From an uncultured Oscillospiraceae bacterium (GTDB lineage: Bacteria; Bacillota; Clostridia; Oscillospirales; Acutalibacteraceae), in contig CAOKRG010000003.1 in NCBI GenBank assembly GCA_948471095.1, positions 1 to 64,000 of the forward strand: DNA of 64,000 nt, in the 5' to 3' direction. Shown in pieces: positions 52,036-60,965 of the stretch. Position numbers and translations under genes: made by a program. The notes below the pieces were generated by a model that saw nothing but the letters and a program-made list of their open reading frames with translations, was not told the origin of the DNA and ran no database searches. Position 1 is the first letter of the stretch, and each line of letters begins with the position of its first letter.

Positions 52036-53277
52036 ATGAAAAAGCTGCTCACACTAATGGCCGCAATGCTGCTGGCCGCAGCCCTGAGCGTTTCCGCGTC
52101 CGCGGCCGAAAGCCCGGAGGAAGCGCTGGAGGCCATGCCCGAGGGCCTCTCCACCGATGAAAAGGTGGAGATCATCCGGGAAACCTATGTGGAGGCGGGC
52201 TACACCGACATTTCCGAGGACCCGGCGGTCAGCGCGCAGAGCGAGGAAGTGCCCGAGGAAGTCCGCCAGCTGGCCTACATGGACCTGGAAGAAGCGGACG
52301 AGGAGACCCAAGCCCAGATTTTGGAGGCCCGCAAAGCTATCATCTACACCCGTAGCTGGCGGGCGGACGATGTGATCATCATGAGCGCCAACCCGGAGAC
52401 CAGGACCCTGGACATTGTGCCCAAGTTCAGCGAGGTGTTCCCCGGCTGGGACCTGCCGGTAGAGGATGTGGAGGACGCGCCGGAACCGGCTGAGTCCCAG
52501 GCCACCCTTGCCCGAGGGGGTACCCGCACCGATGTGGTATACAACACCGACTACTATGTCCCCAAGAGCAAAGTGGGCGTATTAGCCCCGAATATGTGCA
52601 CGGTAACCATGATTTCAGGAGGAACGAACACGCTGGTCACGGGTTCGGGCGATGAATACTTTTTAGAGACTCTTTCCTCCGTTAACATCGGCTACACCGA
52701 TGTGGCCACCGGAAAATCTTTGGGATTTTTGATGCACGCGATCACGCAGCAAGGGGAGCATCCCTATTCGATTAATGTGAACCCGGCACAGGTCAAGCGT
52801 GTTGGTGTTCGCGTCAGTACAAATGACGATATATCCGCATATGAGCACTTTGAAGTAAAGCACTCCTTCCCCTGGGACTACAGCCTCTATCAGGAAGGTT
52901 CTGCCTACGCCAAGCTTTATCAGGACGAGCGGGAGGCCTTGAAGGCCCAGACCCAGCGGGAAATACAGGAGAACAATGTCCGGTATGAGTATGAGGCAAT
53001 GGGGTATGTGGAAAAGCCCGCTGACGTCTCGCCCGCCAAGGAGATCCCGGAGGATGTTCTCAAGACCGCAAAGCTGGATATCAGCAACGCCAGCGAGGCT
53101 TTGAAGCAAAAGGTTTTAAGCGCCCGCAGAAGGGTGGTCTACAGCTACTCCGGCTGGTCCGCAGACGATGTTCTTTGCTACTGGACAAACAAGACAAAAG
53201 GGGAAGAGAAAACTTTTACCATCCAGCCCAAATTCCACGACCTGTTCCCCGCGGACTGGGACCAGCCCATCGGCTAA
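52036..53277 (+). CDS. Secreted protein with a duplicated ~70-residue domain
   Basis: The protein has 413 residues with a Sec signal peptide (MKKLLTLMAAMLLAAALSVS, cleavage probably at ASA-AE). Residues 72-142 and 337-413 are clearly related: both begin V/IPEEV-like, contain a helical ILEARKAIIY or VLSARRRVVY segment, a S/GWxADDV motif, then IVPKFSEVFPGWDLPV or IQPKFHDLFPADWDQPI. The intervening ~190 residues are a different beta-rich region. I do not know the family. It follows the ABC exporter but has its own promoter and terminator. Confidence 0.75.
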   Translation: MKKLLTLMAAMLLAAALSVSASAAESPEEALEAMPEGLSTDEKVEIIRETYVEAGYTDISEDPAVSAQSEEVPEEVRQLAYMDLEEADEETQAQILEARKAIIYTRSWRADDVIIMSANPETRTLDIVPKFSEVFPGWDLPVEDVEDAPEPAESQATLARGGTRTDVVYNTDYYVPKSKVGVLAPNMCTVTMISGGTNTLVTGSGDEYFLETLSSVNIGYTDVATGKSLGFLMHAITQQGEHPYSINVNPAQVKRVGVRVSTNDDISAYEHFEVKHSFPWDYSLYQEGSAYAKLYQDEREALKAQTQREIQENNVRYEYEAMGYVEKPADVSPAKEIPEDVLKTAKLDISNASEALKQKVLSARRRVVYSYSGWSADDVLCYWTNKTKGEEKTFTIQPKFHDLFPADWDQPIG

Positions 53278-53288
53278 AACCGCATAAA

Positions 53289-53321
53289 GAAAGCCGCCTG
53301 GCTGGCGGCTTTCGCTTTTTT
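53289..53321 (+). terminator. Terminator of the secreted protein gene
   Basis: AAAGCCGCC-TGGCT-GGCGGCTTT is followed by CGCTTTTTTATT. Confidence 0.88.
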
Positions 53322-54480
53322 ATTGGGCCTTTTCCTCTTCTGCCTCCTCCGGCTGGGGGAAGGCCACGCTTACCCCGTTGACCTCCACGCCGCCCTCCAC
53401 GCGCACCAGTATGTACTGCCGCCCGTCAATCAGGCGGGTCTCCACCAGGTCGCCGCAGTCCGGGGTGGTCTTGATGGTCACGTTCTCCGTGCGCACCACA
53501 AGCTCCCGGGTGTCCACCAGGTTTTTGGGGTTCAGCGCCCCGCCGCCAAAGGCCTCCTCGTACTTTTCCTCAAAGCTCTCGGCCTTTTCCTCCGGCACGC
53601 CGCAGGTTTCCAGCACCTTGCGCAGGGCCCCCTTGGAGACGGCCAGGGGCTCCGGGTTCTTGCTGGCCTTGTGCTCCTCCACCATGCCGCCCAGAATCTC
53701 CGTGACCCCCTGCAGAACCTCGTAGCTGCAATCCTCCTCCAACGCGTCGGAGAGAATCTCCCGGAAGGTCTCCTGCTGCAGGTCGGCGGGCATGGGGGGC
53801 TCGGTCTTGAAAATGCCCGTGACGAACTCCGGGTGGTTCTCCGCCGTCTTCCGGGTGTAGTACAGGGCGTTGTAGATGTTGGCGCTGCGGTCGTCAAAGG
53901 CGGGGAAGAGGAAGCCCAGCTCCGGCGGGGAGATGAGCCAGTCCACCCCCCGGCTGCAGATCACGCTGTCGGGCAGGTCGTAGCGCAGGGCGGGCTTGGT
54001 CTCCTTCATGGGGCAGATGCCGCAGAGGATGTAGGAATACACCTCGCAGGAGCCGTCCGGGTTGGGCGCGCCGTCCTTGGCCCGGTAGGGCACGTCATAA
54101 GCGTCGTGAGCCAAAAGGATGAGATAGGGCTCCTCCATTTCCAGGCATTCGATGACCCGCTGATAGAAAGCGTCCACCAGGCCCTCGTCCTCCAGCTTGC
54201 AGTCCCGCAGGGCCATGAGCATCCGGTGCTCGTCGCTGTCCACCACCTGCTGGGTGTCGAAGACCACGTCGTTGAGCTGTTTGCCCAAAGAGCCGGAGAG
54301 GGACTTTTTCAAAATGGAGAGGATGTTTTCCACCTCTTCCTCCGAGGCGGCGGCCAGAGACTGGGTAAATTGGGAAATGACCTCCCCGTGGGCGTTCACA
54401 TAGCAGCCGTGGACCTGCCGGATGTTGCTGTGCTGGGGCTGGAAGCGGCGGCGGATCTCGGCGATTTCTTTTTCGTTCAT
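53320..54480 (-). CDS. DUF4317 family protein
   Basis: The protein has 386 residues, soluble and acidic, with no signal peptide. NEKEIAEIRRRFQPQHSNIR at the start and ILCGICPMKETKPAL with GFLFPAFDDRSANIYNALYY in the middle are characteristic of the DUF4317 family, common in clostridia and without known function. The ATG at 54480 follows AAAGAAAGGA; an ATG at 54501 is upstream of that site. It is a single gene, convergent with the secreted protein gene and bordered by repeats. Confidence 0.82.
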   Translation of the reverse strand: MNEKEIAEIRRRFQPQHSNIRQVHGCYVNAHGEVISQFTQSLAAASEEEVENILSILKKSLSGSLGKQLNDVVFDTQQVVDSDEHRMLMALRDCKLEDEGLVDAFYQRVIECLEMEEPYLILLAHDAYDVPYRAKDGAPNPDGSCEVYSYILCGICPMKETKPALRYDLPDSVICSRGVDWLISPPELGFLFPAFDDRSANIYNALYYTRKTAENHPEFVTGIFKTEPPMPADLQQETFREILSDALEEDCSYEVLQGVTEILGGMVEEHKASKNPEPLAVSKGALRKVLETCGVPEEKAESFEEKYEEAFGGGALNPKNLVDTRELVVRTENVTIKTTPDCGDLVETRLIDGRQYILVRVEGGVEVNGVSVAFPQPEEAEEEKAQ

Positions 54481-54527
54481 AAACAAATCCTTTCTTTGCA
54501 AAAATATGTAAAATAAATTAGCAGCTT

Positions 54528-54765
54528 GTTAATGGTAAGCAACCTTCGCGGTCCAGGGGCTTACAACATTCGCTCCGCGAAGTCGCGGCACCTGGTAGGG
54601 TTCTTAGGGGGACTTGGCGAAGCCAATGTCATAAGCCCCTAAGCCGCCGGAGGGTGAGCGTCTGCCAGTGGCAGACAAGCTGCGAACCGACCGAGCCGGC
54701 AGGCGAGACCCCAATACATCCCTTCATAAGGGCCGTAGGCCCCCTTCGGGACGTAGTCCCGACCC
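54528..54765. repeat. Modular hairpin repeat, copy 5
   Basis: This block holds GTTAATGGTAAGC, CGCGGTCCAGG with an inserted stretch (GGGGCTTACAACATTCGCTCC) before GGCACCTGG, TTCTTAGGGG...CCCCTAAGCCGCCGGAGG, GTGAGCGTCTGCCAgTGGCAGAC, CGAACCGACCGAGCCGGCAG and GGGCCGTAGGCCC with CGGGACgtaGTCCCG. No gene lies in 54481-55231. Confidence 0.72.
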
Positions 54766-54935
54766 TAGCTTGACTGAGTAGTACCAGAAAGGGCAAATCC
54801 TCCATAGGCCTCTATTGTACCCCATGGCAGGCAAAAACGCAAGTGAAAAATCGAACAAAAGAGCCCCTGACAGGGAAGCGGCGGCGGAAAATATGAAAAA
54901 TGGGCTTCTAAGGGAATTGTGAAAGTATTAGAAGG

Positions 54936-55064
54936 CCTCCGGGGCCAAAGGGCGGCCCACTCCGGCAAGGTCGCGAGACTCTGTCTCGCGTTCTGCAACC
55001 TTTGAAAAGGGTGAGCGTCTGCCTGTGACAGACAAGCTGCGAACCGACCGAAGCGGCAGCGGAG
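54936..55064. repeat. Modular hairpin repeat, divergent copy
   Basis: GTCGCGAGACtctGTCTCGCG, CCTTTGAAAAGG, then GTGAGCGTCTGCCTgtgaCAGACAAGCTGCG and CGAACCGACCG, partly shared with the blocks at 54.66 and 57.32 kb but with more mismatches. Confidence 0.55.
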
Positions 55065-55231
55065 AGTGACAAAACTTTTAATGTTGCGCTCAGGATGCTT
55101 TCTTCTTTGGGGGGCCAAAGCGGAAAACACTGGATTTTCCGCGCCTCCTGTGGTAAAATGAACGAAACACCACGGCCTGGGACTTGAAAAACGCGCGTTG
55201 CCCTCTCCCAGCCGCTGCGGGAGGTTCGGAA

Positions 55232-57187
55232 ATGAACGGAAAAACCTTGAATATCGGTATTGTGGCCCATGCGGACGCGGGGAAGACCACCCTGACGGAG
55301 CAAATCCTCTATCTGACGGGAGCCATCCGCGCCCCGGGCAGCGTGGACGAGGGCACCGCCGCCACCGATGGTATGGAGATCGAGCGGCGCAGGGGCATCT
55401 CCGTGCGCACGGCCTGCGCCTCGGTGCGGTGGAAGGACTGCCGCATAAACCTGATCGACGCCCCGGGCCACGCGGACTTCCTCAGCGAGGTGGAGCGCAG
55501 TTTGGCCGTGCTGGACGGGGCGGTGCTGGTGGTTTCGGCGGTAGAGGGAGTGCAGCCCCAGACCCGCCTGCTGCTGGAAGCCATCGGTCGGGCGGGCCTG
55601 CCCTGCTTCCTCTTTCTGAACAAGCTGGACCGGGCTGGCAGCGGATGGGAAAAAGCCCTGGCCCAGGTGGAGCGGGGGGGAGTCCGCTGCCTGGTCCTTT
55701 CCCAAGCGGAGGGGGAGGGGGGCGGCGATGCGGCCGTCCGCCCGACCTGCTTTGCTTCTCCGGACTGGCAGGAGGCCGCGGTCCTGGCCGCTGGGGACGA
55801 GGCCCTGATGGAGCGCTTCCTGACGGAAGGGAGCCTGCCAGAAGAAGCCCTGTGGATGGCCCTGGCGGAGCTGGTCGGGCGCGGGGAGCTTTACCCCGCC
55901 GTGTGCGGGGCATCCAAGTACGGTCTGGGCGTGGGAGATTTGCTGGACGCGGTGTGCCGCCTGCTGCCCCAGCCCGCCCCTCTGGGCGGGGGGCTCTGCG
56001 CCCGGGTTTACAAAGTGGAGCACGACCCGGTCCTGGGCAAGGCCGCTTATCTGCGGTTGTTTGCCGGGGAGCTGCATAACCGGCAGACCGTGGAAGCGGC
56101 GGGGCGCAGGGAGGAAAAGATCACCCGGGTGCGGGCCGTGGAGGGCCGGAAGCTGGTGGACGTGGAGAGCGTGGGCGCCAATGACATTGCCGTGGCCTAT
56201 GGGCTGGAAGGGGTGCGGGCTGGCGATCTAGTGGGCCGGGAGCTGCCGGGCCTGCGGGCCTACCGGCTGGCGGAGCCCCTACTGCTGTCCCGGGTTATGC
56301 CGGAGGACCCGGCGGACCTTCCCAAACTGACCCAGGCCCTGAGCCAGCTAGAGGACGAGGACCCGGCCCTGGGCTGCGAGTGGAACCGGGAGAAGCGGGA
56401 GCTCTGGGCCAGGCTGACCGGCAAGCTGCAGATTGAGGTGCTGGAGTCCCTGCTGGCCCAGCGCTGGGGGCTTCGGGCGCGGTTTGGGGAGCCTTCGGTC
56501 ATATACCGGGAAACTCCGGCCGCCCCGGCGGAAGGGTTCGAATCTTACACCTGGCCCAAGCCCTGCTGGGCGGAGCTGCGGTTCCTGGTGGAGCCTCTGC
56601 CCCGGGGAAGCGGGTTTCAATATGAATGCCTGGTTTCACCCGGGCGGCTGCCCTACCGGTATCAGGCCCATGTGGAGGCCGCCGTGCCCCGGGCGCTGAG
56701 GCAGGGCGTGCTGGGCTGGCAGGTGACGGACTTAAAAGTCACCTTGCTGGACGGCACCTGGCACCACGTCCACACCCATCCCCTGGACTTTTTCGTGGCC
56801 ACGCCCCTGGGGCTGATAGACGCGCTGCGGCGGGCCGGGTCCCAGCTTTTGGAGCCGGTGCTGCGGGTGGAGACGTCCGGCCCCCAGGACTGCCTGGGCA
56901 GGGCCATGGGGGTGCTGGCCACCCGGCGGGCGGTGTTCCAGCCCGCCGCCATGGAGGAGGGCCGCTTCCGGCTGGAAGCCCTTGTGCCCGCCGCCGAGGC
57001 CATGGAGCTGCCGGTGGAGTTCGCCTCGGCCACGGCCGGGGCCGGCATTTACAGCGCCCGTTTCTCCCACTATCAGGACTGCCCGCCGGGGCTGGGATCC
57101 AGCCGGGAGCGCATTGGCCCCGACCCCCTGGACCGGCCCAAGTTCATTCTGGCCGCCCGCTCGGCCATGGCGGGGGAGATTCCGTAA
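55232..57187 (+). CDS. Tet(M)-like ribosomal-protection GTPase
   Basis: The protein has 651 residues and an EF-G-like five-domain layout. G1 AHADAGKT is at 12-19, with GTAATDGMEIERRRGIS in switch 1, G3 DAPGHADF and G4 NKLD. The later HVHTHPLDFFVATPLGLIDA and PQDCLGRAMGVL match Tet(M)-type domains IV-V rather than true EF-G. True resistance proteins release tetracycline from ribosomes; chromosomal relatives in Clostridia may have other duties. Several deletions against Tet(M) are likely, as it is short for EF-G (~690). The ATG follows GGGAGG. No mobile context. Confidence 0.8.
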   Translation: MNGKTLNIGIVAHADAGKTTLTEQILYLTGAIRAPGSVDEGTAATDGMEIERRRGISVRTACASVRWKDCRINLIDAPGHADFLSEVERSLAVLDGAVLVVSAVEGVQPQTRLLLEAIGRAGLPCFLFLNKLDRAGSGWEKALAQVERGGVRCLVLSQAEGEGGGDAAVRPTCFASPDWQEAAVLAAGDEALMERFLTEGSLPEEALWMALAELVGRGELYPAVCGASKYGLGVGDLLDAVCRLLPQPAPLGGGLCARVYKVEHDPVLGKAAYLRLFAGELHNRQTVEAAGRREEKITRVRAVEGRKLVDVESVGANDIAVAYGLEGVRAGDLVGRELPGLRAYRLAEPLLLSRVMPEDPADLPKLTQALSQLEDEDPALGCEWNREKRELWARLTGKLQIEVLESLLAQRWGLRARFGEPSVIYRETPAAPAEGFESYTWPKPCWAELRFLVEPLPRGSGFQYECLVSPGRLPYRYQAHVEAAVPRALRQGVLGWQVTDLKVTLLDGTWHHVHTHPLDFFVATPLGLIDALRRAGSQLLEPVLRVETSGPQDCLGRAMGVLATRRAVFQPAAMEEGRFRLEALVPAAEAMELPVEFASATAGAGIYSARFSHYQDCPPGLGSSRERIGPDPLDRPKFILAARSAMAGEIP

Positions 57188-57231
57188 CAAAAGCGCGGTG
57201 GAAGCCCGCAAGCTCCCGCCGCGCTTTTCTT

Positions 57232-57494
57232 GTATTCACAAGCCGAGGAATTACCACTCAGCTAACGGTAGCAATGTTCGCGGTCCAGGTGCGTTAGGCA
57301 CCTGGCAGGGTTCTTAGGGGGTGAGCGTCTGCCAGTGGCAGACATGCTGCGAACCGACCGAGCCGGCAGGCGAGACCCAGAGCCCCTAAGCCGCCAGAGG
57401 CCAAACTGTACCTTTAAAGGGCCGTAGGCCCCCTTCGGGACGTAGTCCCGACCCCAGCATCCCTATTACTCATTGGCTGCATAATTATGAATAC
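57232..57494. repeat. Modular hairpin repeat with nested insertion, copy 6
   Basis: It is bounded by GTATTCA (57232-57238) and TGAATAC (57488-57494). Inside, the CCAGGTGC-gttag-GCACCTGG hairpin is followed by TTCTTAGGGG, then the whole module GTGAGCGTCTGCCAgTGGCAGAC...GAGCCGGCAGGCGAGACC, and only then GCCCCTAAGCCGCC. At 54.6 kb that module lies after the GGGG/CCCC hairpin, so here it is nested inside it. GGGCCGTAGGCCC and CGGGACgtaGTCCCG follow. Confidence 0.75.
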
Positions 57495-57637
57495 AGGCCC
57501 CCCGCATCGCCACAAGCCCGCAGAGACTTTCTTCGCAGACGCGCTCTATGTGCTATGTGCAAAATGCTTAAGCTATGAGAGAATATCTAGCTGTACTTCG
57601 CTATTTTGTCCATTTCGAAAAAATCCAGAAATACCAG

Positions 57638-57666
57638 TTGATTTTGCTCCCGTAAAATGTTACGAT
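57638..57666 (+). promoter_or_regulatory. Promoter of the AAC(3)-like gene
   Basis: -35 TTGATT (57638-57643) and -10 TACGAT (57661-57666), spacer 17 nt. Confidence 0.55.
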
Positions 57667-57714
57667 GAAGACCTCCACCGGGGAAGGTCATTTTATACAA
57701 AGGAGCATCTGCTT

Positions 57715-58470
57715 ATGTTGCATTCATCATCAGAATATACCAAACTGCGGGAGGGTTTGGCGACCCTGGGCCTTTGCCCCGGCGACACGGTGCTGGTGCA
57801 CTCCTCCATGAAAGCCTTGGGCACGGCCTTGACCCCGGACCAGGTCATCGACTGCCTACAGGAGGCGGTGGGGGAGGAGGGCACATTGCTTTTTCCGGCC
57901 CTGACCTATGAGAACGTGAACCGGGGGAACCCGGTGTTCGACTCGGAGGCCACCGAGCCCTGCGTCGGCCTGCTGCCCCGGGTCTTCTGGAAGCGCCCCG
58001 GCGTGGAGCGCAGCCTGAACCCCACCCACTCGGTGTGCGCCTGGGGGCGGCTGGCCCACCGGCTGACCGTGGGCCACGCCATGGACGACGTGGCCGTGGG
58101 GCCCCACTCCCCCTTTATGCTGCTGCCGGTGGTGGGCGGCAAGCTGCTGTTCATCGGGGAAGTGCTGCATGCCTGCACCTTCATGCACGGCATTGAGGAG
58201 ATCGTCAACCCGCCCTACATCAGGCGGCACGGCCTATGCGCCTACACGGTCAACGGCAAAGAAGAGCTGTACCAGGTCCGGCGGGACTTTGGCTGGGGCT
58301 CGGAGTTCCAGCGCGTTGGGGACATTCTGGAAGAGCCGGATATCCGGCGGGGCAGGCTTCTGGCGGCGGACTCCACCCTCATCGACTCCCGCGCTCTTTT
58401 GGCGGCGGCCCTGGCGGAGATGCGCAGCAACCCCTACGCCTTTGTGACGGATATTTCCAAGTGGATCTAG
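57715..58470 (+). CDS. Aminoglycoside N(3)-acetyltransferase-like protein
   Basis: The protein has 251 residues. It has VLVHSSMKALG near the start, GTLLFPALTYEN, SLNPTHSVCAWG and FIGEVLHACTFMHGIEE, all aligning with AAC(3)/YokD antibiotic acetyltransferases; the HS-S and NPTHSV segments form the active site. Family members acetylate 3-amino groups of aminoglycosides using acetyl-CoA, but many chromosomal homologs have unknown targets. The ATG at 57715 follows AAGGAG at nine nucleotides. It is single, between a repeat block and a terminator. Confidence 0.85.
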   Translation: MLHSSSEYTKLREGLATLGLCPGDTVLVHSSMKALGTALTPDQVIDCLQEAVGEEGTLLFPALTYENVNRGNPVFDSEATEPCVGLLPRVFWKRPGVERSLNPTHSVCAWGRLAHRLTVGHAMDDVAVGPHSPFMLLPVVGGKLLFIGEVLHACTFMHGIEEIVNPPYIRRHGLCAYTVNGKEELYQVRRDFGWGSEFQRVGDILEEPDIRRGRLLAADSTLIDSRALLAAALAEMRSNPYAFVTDISKWI

Positions 58471-58580
58471 GGCTGGTTTGAAAATAGAGGAAGTGACGGA
58501 TTTCCAACGCGGAAAGCGGCCGCTTATGGGCAGAAAGACGTTGCTTTCGATTTTATAAGCAAGCCCCGAGCAAATGAGGA

Positions 58581-58618
58581 GGGCCAGGGCCGGGAGAACC
58601 GGCTCTGGCCCGTCCTTT
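58581..58618 (+). terminator. Terminator of the AAC(3)-like gene
   Basis: GGGCCAGGGCCGG pairs with CCGGCTCTGGCCC with one G-T pair, then GTCCTTTTC. Confidence 0.8.
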
Positions 58619-58629
58619 TCGGGGCGCTC

Positions 58630-59550
58630 TCAAAATTTGGACGCTATGTACTTGTCGCTGTCCTCCGGCGAATAGACGAACTCGTCCAGATGCCCGCCCT
58701 CGAAAAAGTATTCCGGCGGCGCGGGGCGCTGGGGCTCGCTGTCAAAGGTCTCGATGATGATCAGCTTGATCTTCATCCGGGAGGGCAGAATGCTCTTGAT
58801 GAACACGCTGGCCTGTTGGCCGGGGTAGATGTGCTCCTTCAGCTCCGCCAGGCCGGCCAGGTTGGGGGCCAGCTCCACAAAGACCCCATAGCTCTCAATG
58901 CTGCGGACCACGCCCCCCACGGTCTCGCCCGCCCGGAAGCGGGCGGCGTTTTCCTGCCAGGTGCCCAGCAGCTCCTTGTGGCTCAGGGTGACGCGCCCGC
59001 CCTCCTTGCTCTTCACCACGGCGCGGATGTCCATGCCCGGCTGGAAGCGCTCTCTGGGGTGCTCGATGCGGGAGACGGAGATGGCGTCGATGGGCAGCAG
59101 GGAGGCAATGCCGCAGCCGATGTCGGCGAACACGCCAAAGGGCTCCAGGTGGGTAACTCTGGCGTCGATCACATCGCCGGGGGAAAGGGCTTCCAGATAC
59201 TCCCTGGCGCAGGCCTCCTGCGCGGCACGGCGGGAGAGCAGGGCGGTAGGCTTACCGTCGGCGTCCCGGAAAAAGTCCTGGACCAAGAAGCACACCGGGC
59301 GGTTGACCCGAGACAATATGGCGATGTCCCGCACCGTGCCCTCCCGTATGCCCAAGGCCCCCTCTTCCCGGGGGATCATGCCCCGCATACAGGGAAGGTC
59401 CACCCAGAGGTTGTGGGCGCCGTCGCACATGGCGGCGCGGGCTTCCAGAATGCGGCCCTCGCGCATGGCCTCGGACAAAGCGGGCGGAGATTGGAGGGCG
59501 GCGGCGTTTTCGGGGGAGGCCAGCAGCCGGCCTTCAGGGTAAAACTGCAT
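58630..59550 (-). CDS. S1 RNA-binding domain protein
   Basis: The protein has 306 residues. An S1 motif at about 120-190 (LSPGDVIDARVTHLEPFGVFADIGCG) and another at 205-270 (FRAGETVGGVVRSIESYGVFVEL) follow an N-terminal region with DLPCMRGMIPREEGALG, reminiscent of rpS1-homologs in Firmicutes. It likely binds RNA in translation or decay. The ATG at 59550 has AAGGAAG upstream; an ATG at 59571 has no good site. Single minus-strand gene. Confidence 0.82.
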   Translation of the reverse strand: MQFYPEGRLLASPENAAALQSPPALSEAMREGRILEARAAMCDGAHNLWVDLPCMRGMIPREEGALGIREGTVRDIAILSRVNRPVCFLVQDFFRDADGKPTALLSRRAAQEACAREYLEALSPGDVIDARVTHLEPFGVFADIGCGIASLLPIDAISVSRIEHPRERFQPGMDIRAVVKSKEGGRVTLSHKELLGTWQENAARFRAGETVGGVVRSIESYGVFVELAPNLAGLAELKEHIYPGQQASVFIKSILPSRMKIKLIIIETFDSEPQRPAPPEYFFEGGHLDEFVYSPEDSDKYIASKF

Positions 59551-59725
59551 TTTCCACACTTCCTTTTCCATTTGGTTCAGTTCCCCGGGTTTTCACAAGG
59601 AATTATATGTGGAACTCCCCAAAAACATGCCCCGGCGGCAGGTGGAAAAGTCCCGAGCGGCGCGTCCATAGAGCGGAAAAACTGGTCAGATGGCGGGCAG
59701 CCATATCGTCTATCTAAAAATTGCG

Positions 59726-59753
59726 AAAAAACTCCCCAGCCAGGGAGTTTTTT
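59726..59753. terminator. Bidirectional terminator
   Basis: AAAAAACTCCC and GGGAGTTTTTT pair around CCAGCCA. It probably ends the minus-strand sugar-import operon. The rest of 59551-59990 shows no gene. Confidence 0.8.
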
Positions 59754-59990
59754 CGTTTCCAACAAGGTTCAGTCTTATGGGCGCGGGCGAAGGAATCGCG
59801 CAACGCCATTCGCCGCGCTGACAGCGCCGCCGCAGCGTCAAATTATGCCAAACTGGCACAAGCCGGCCGCTAAGGCCGCGCCCTTCATCCGGCCAAGCTT
59901 CCAAAAGTCCTGGAAGATTCGATAGGAAACGCGCTTGAAAATCGGTCATGGCCGGTTTTCAAACCGTGTTGCCGATAAAGCCGCCGGAGG

Positions 59991-60827
59991 CTACAAATTC
60001 ACCCACTGCCCAGGCTGGCCGGAGGCCTTCAGCACGGCCTCCCGCACGGCGATGACCGCGATGGTGTCCCGATGGGGCACCTGGGGCTCGGCTCCCAGGA
60101 AGAACCGGGCCATCTCCTCCATGAACCGGTGGAAGTAGTCGGAGACGATCTCAACGCGCTGGGTGGTCTCGTCCTTCTTGTCCAATGTCATGGCAAAGGG
60201 GCAGTCCCAGCCGTGGTGGGAGAAGTGGGCCAGCCGCCCGTCCGCGAATTCCAGCACGGCGGCGGGCAGGGCGGCGGAGCCGGTGAACATCACCCGCCGG
60301 ACCTCCGGGCCCATCAAGGCCAGAATGGGCTCGATCTGATGGATGGCGTAGTTGCCCAAGGGCCCGGGGCCCACGCTGGCAAGCCCGGCGACCTGGACCC
60401 GGTCCACCGGCGCCAGCTCACCGGCAAAGCGCAGGGCGGAGGCGGAGAAGCAGGGCGTGCCGTGGTCCTCGGCTAGGGCAAAGAGCGCCTGGGCTTCCTG
60501 GCGGGAGTTGGAGAAGGTCTTGTCCACATAGACCCGCTTTCCGCTTTTGAGGGGAAGCTGGCAGAGCTCCCCGTGCATCTCCGGGTTGTCCGGGGAGAGG
60601 ACGTTCAGGCAGTCGCTTTTCTCCACGAGCTCCTCTATGCTTTCCACCAGCTCCACGCCGTACTTCTCGCACCATTGGGCGCTGGTCATGCCGGTGAGGG
60701 GGGAGGCGATTTTGCCGTAGGCGTACTTCACCTGCAGCTCCCCGCCGGAGGCCTCCTTGAGCCACTGGGGATAGTGGTTGGCGTGGAACTCGTCCAGGTA
60801 GTAGTCAATGAACCCAACTGTTTTCAT
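59991..60827 (-). CDS. Gfo/Idh/MocA-like oxidoreductase
   Basis: The protein has 278 residues. The N-terminus FIDYYLDEFHANHY is not the standard glycine-rich loop, but CLNVLSPDNPEMH, YVDKTFSNSRQEAQALF (the EKP-like position reads DKT) and NYAIHQIEP resemble the family. It is shorter than usual and lacks a clear GxGxxG, so cofactor binding may be altered. It lies downstream of the binding protein of a sugar importer, separated by a hairpin, suggesting that it modifies the imported sugar. Confidence 0.68.
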   Translation of the reverse strand: MKTVGFIDYYLDEFHANHYPQWLKEASGGELQVKYAYGKIASPLTGMTSAQWCEKYGVELVESIEELVEKSDCLNVLSPDNPEMHGELCQLPLKSGKRVYVDKTFSNSRQEAQALFALAEDHGTPCFSASALRFAGELAPVDRVQVAGLASVGPGPLGNYAIHQIEPILALMGPEVRRVMFTGSAALPAAVLEFADGRLAHFSHHGWDCPFAMTLDKKDETTQRVEIVSDYFHRFMEEMARFFLGAEPQVPHRDTIAVIAVREAVLKASGQPGQWVNL

Positions 60828-60910
60828 AAAAAAGCGTCCTTTCTGTTTGGATATCGCCGGCGCGCCGCAGATGGGAAACGCGCCTGGAAGGAACCTGGGA
60901 GGAAAGAAGA

Positions 60911-60931
60911 GCGCGGGCCAAGGGCCCGCGC
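60911..60931 (-). other. Intercistronic hairpin after binding-protein gene 2
   Basis: GCGCGGGCC-aag-GGCCCGCGC is a 9-bp perfect stem. On the minus strand it is followed by TCTTCTTTCC, a poor T tract, so it may stabilise mRNA or partly terminate. Confidence 0.65.
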
Positions 60932-60965
60932 CTTTCCTTGCCTAAAAGTGGGACAGGCCGCGCTC

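Noticed and set aside
53323..54516. Plus-strand frame opposite the DUF4317 gene
   Set aside because: Antisense shadow; the minus-strand protein has family motifs and a ribosome site.
55232..58470. Acquired antibiotic-resistance cassette
   Set aside because: No transposase, integrase or att site flanks the two genes, and both families have many intrinsic chromosomal members.
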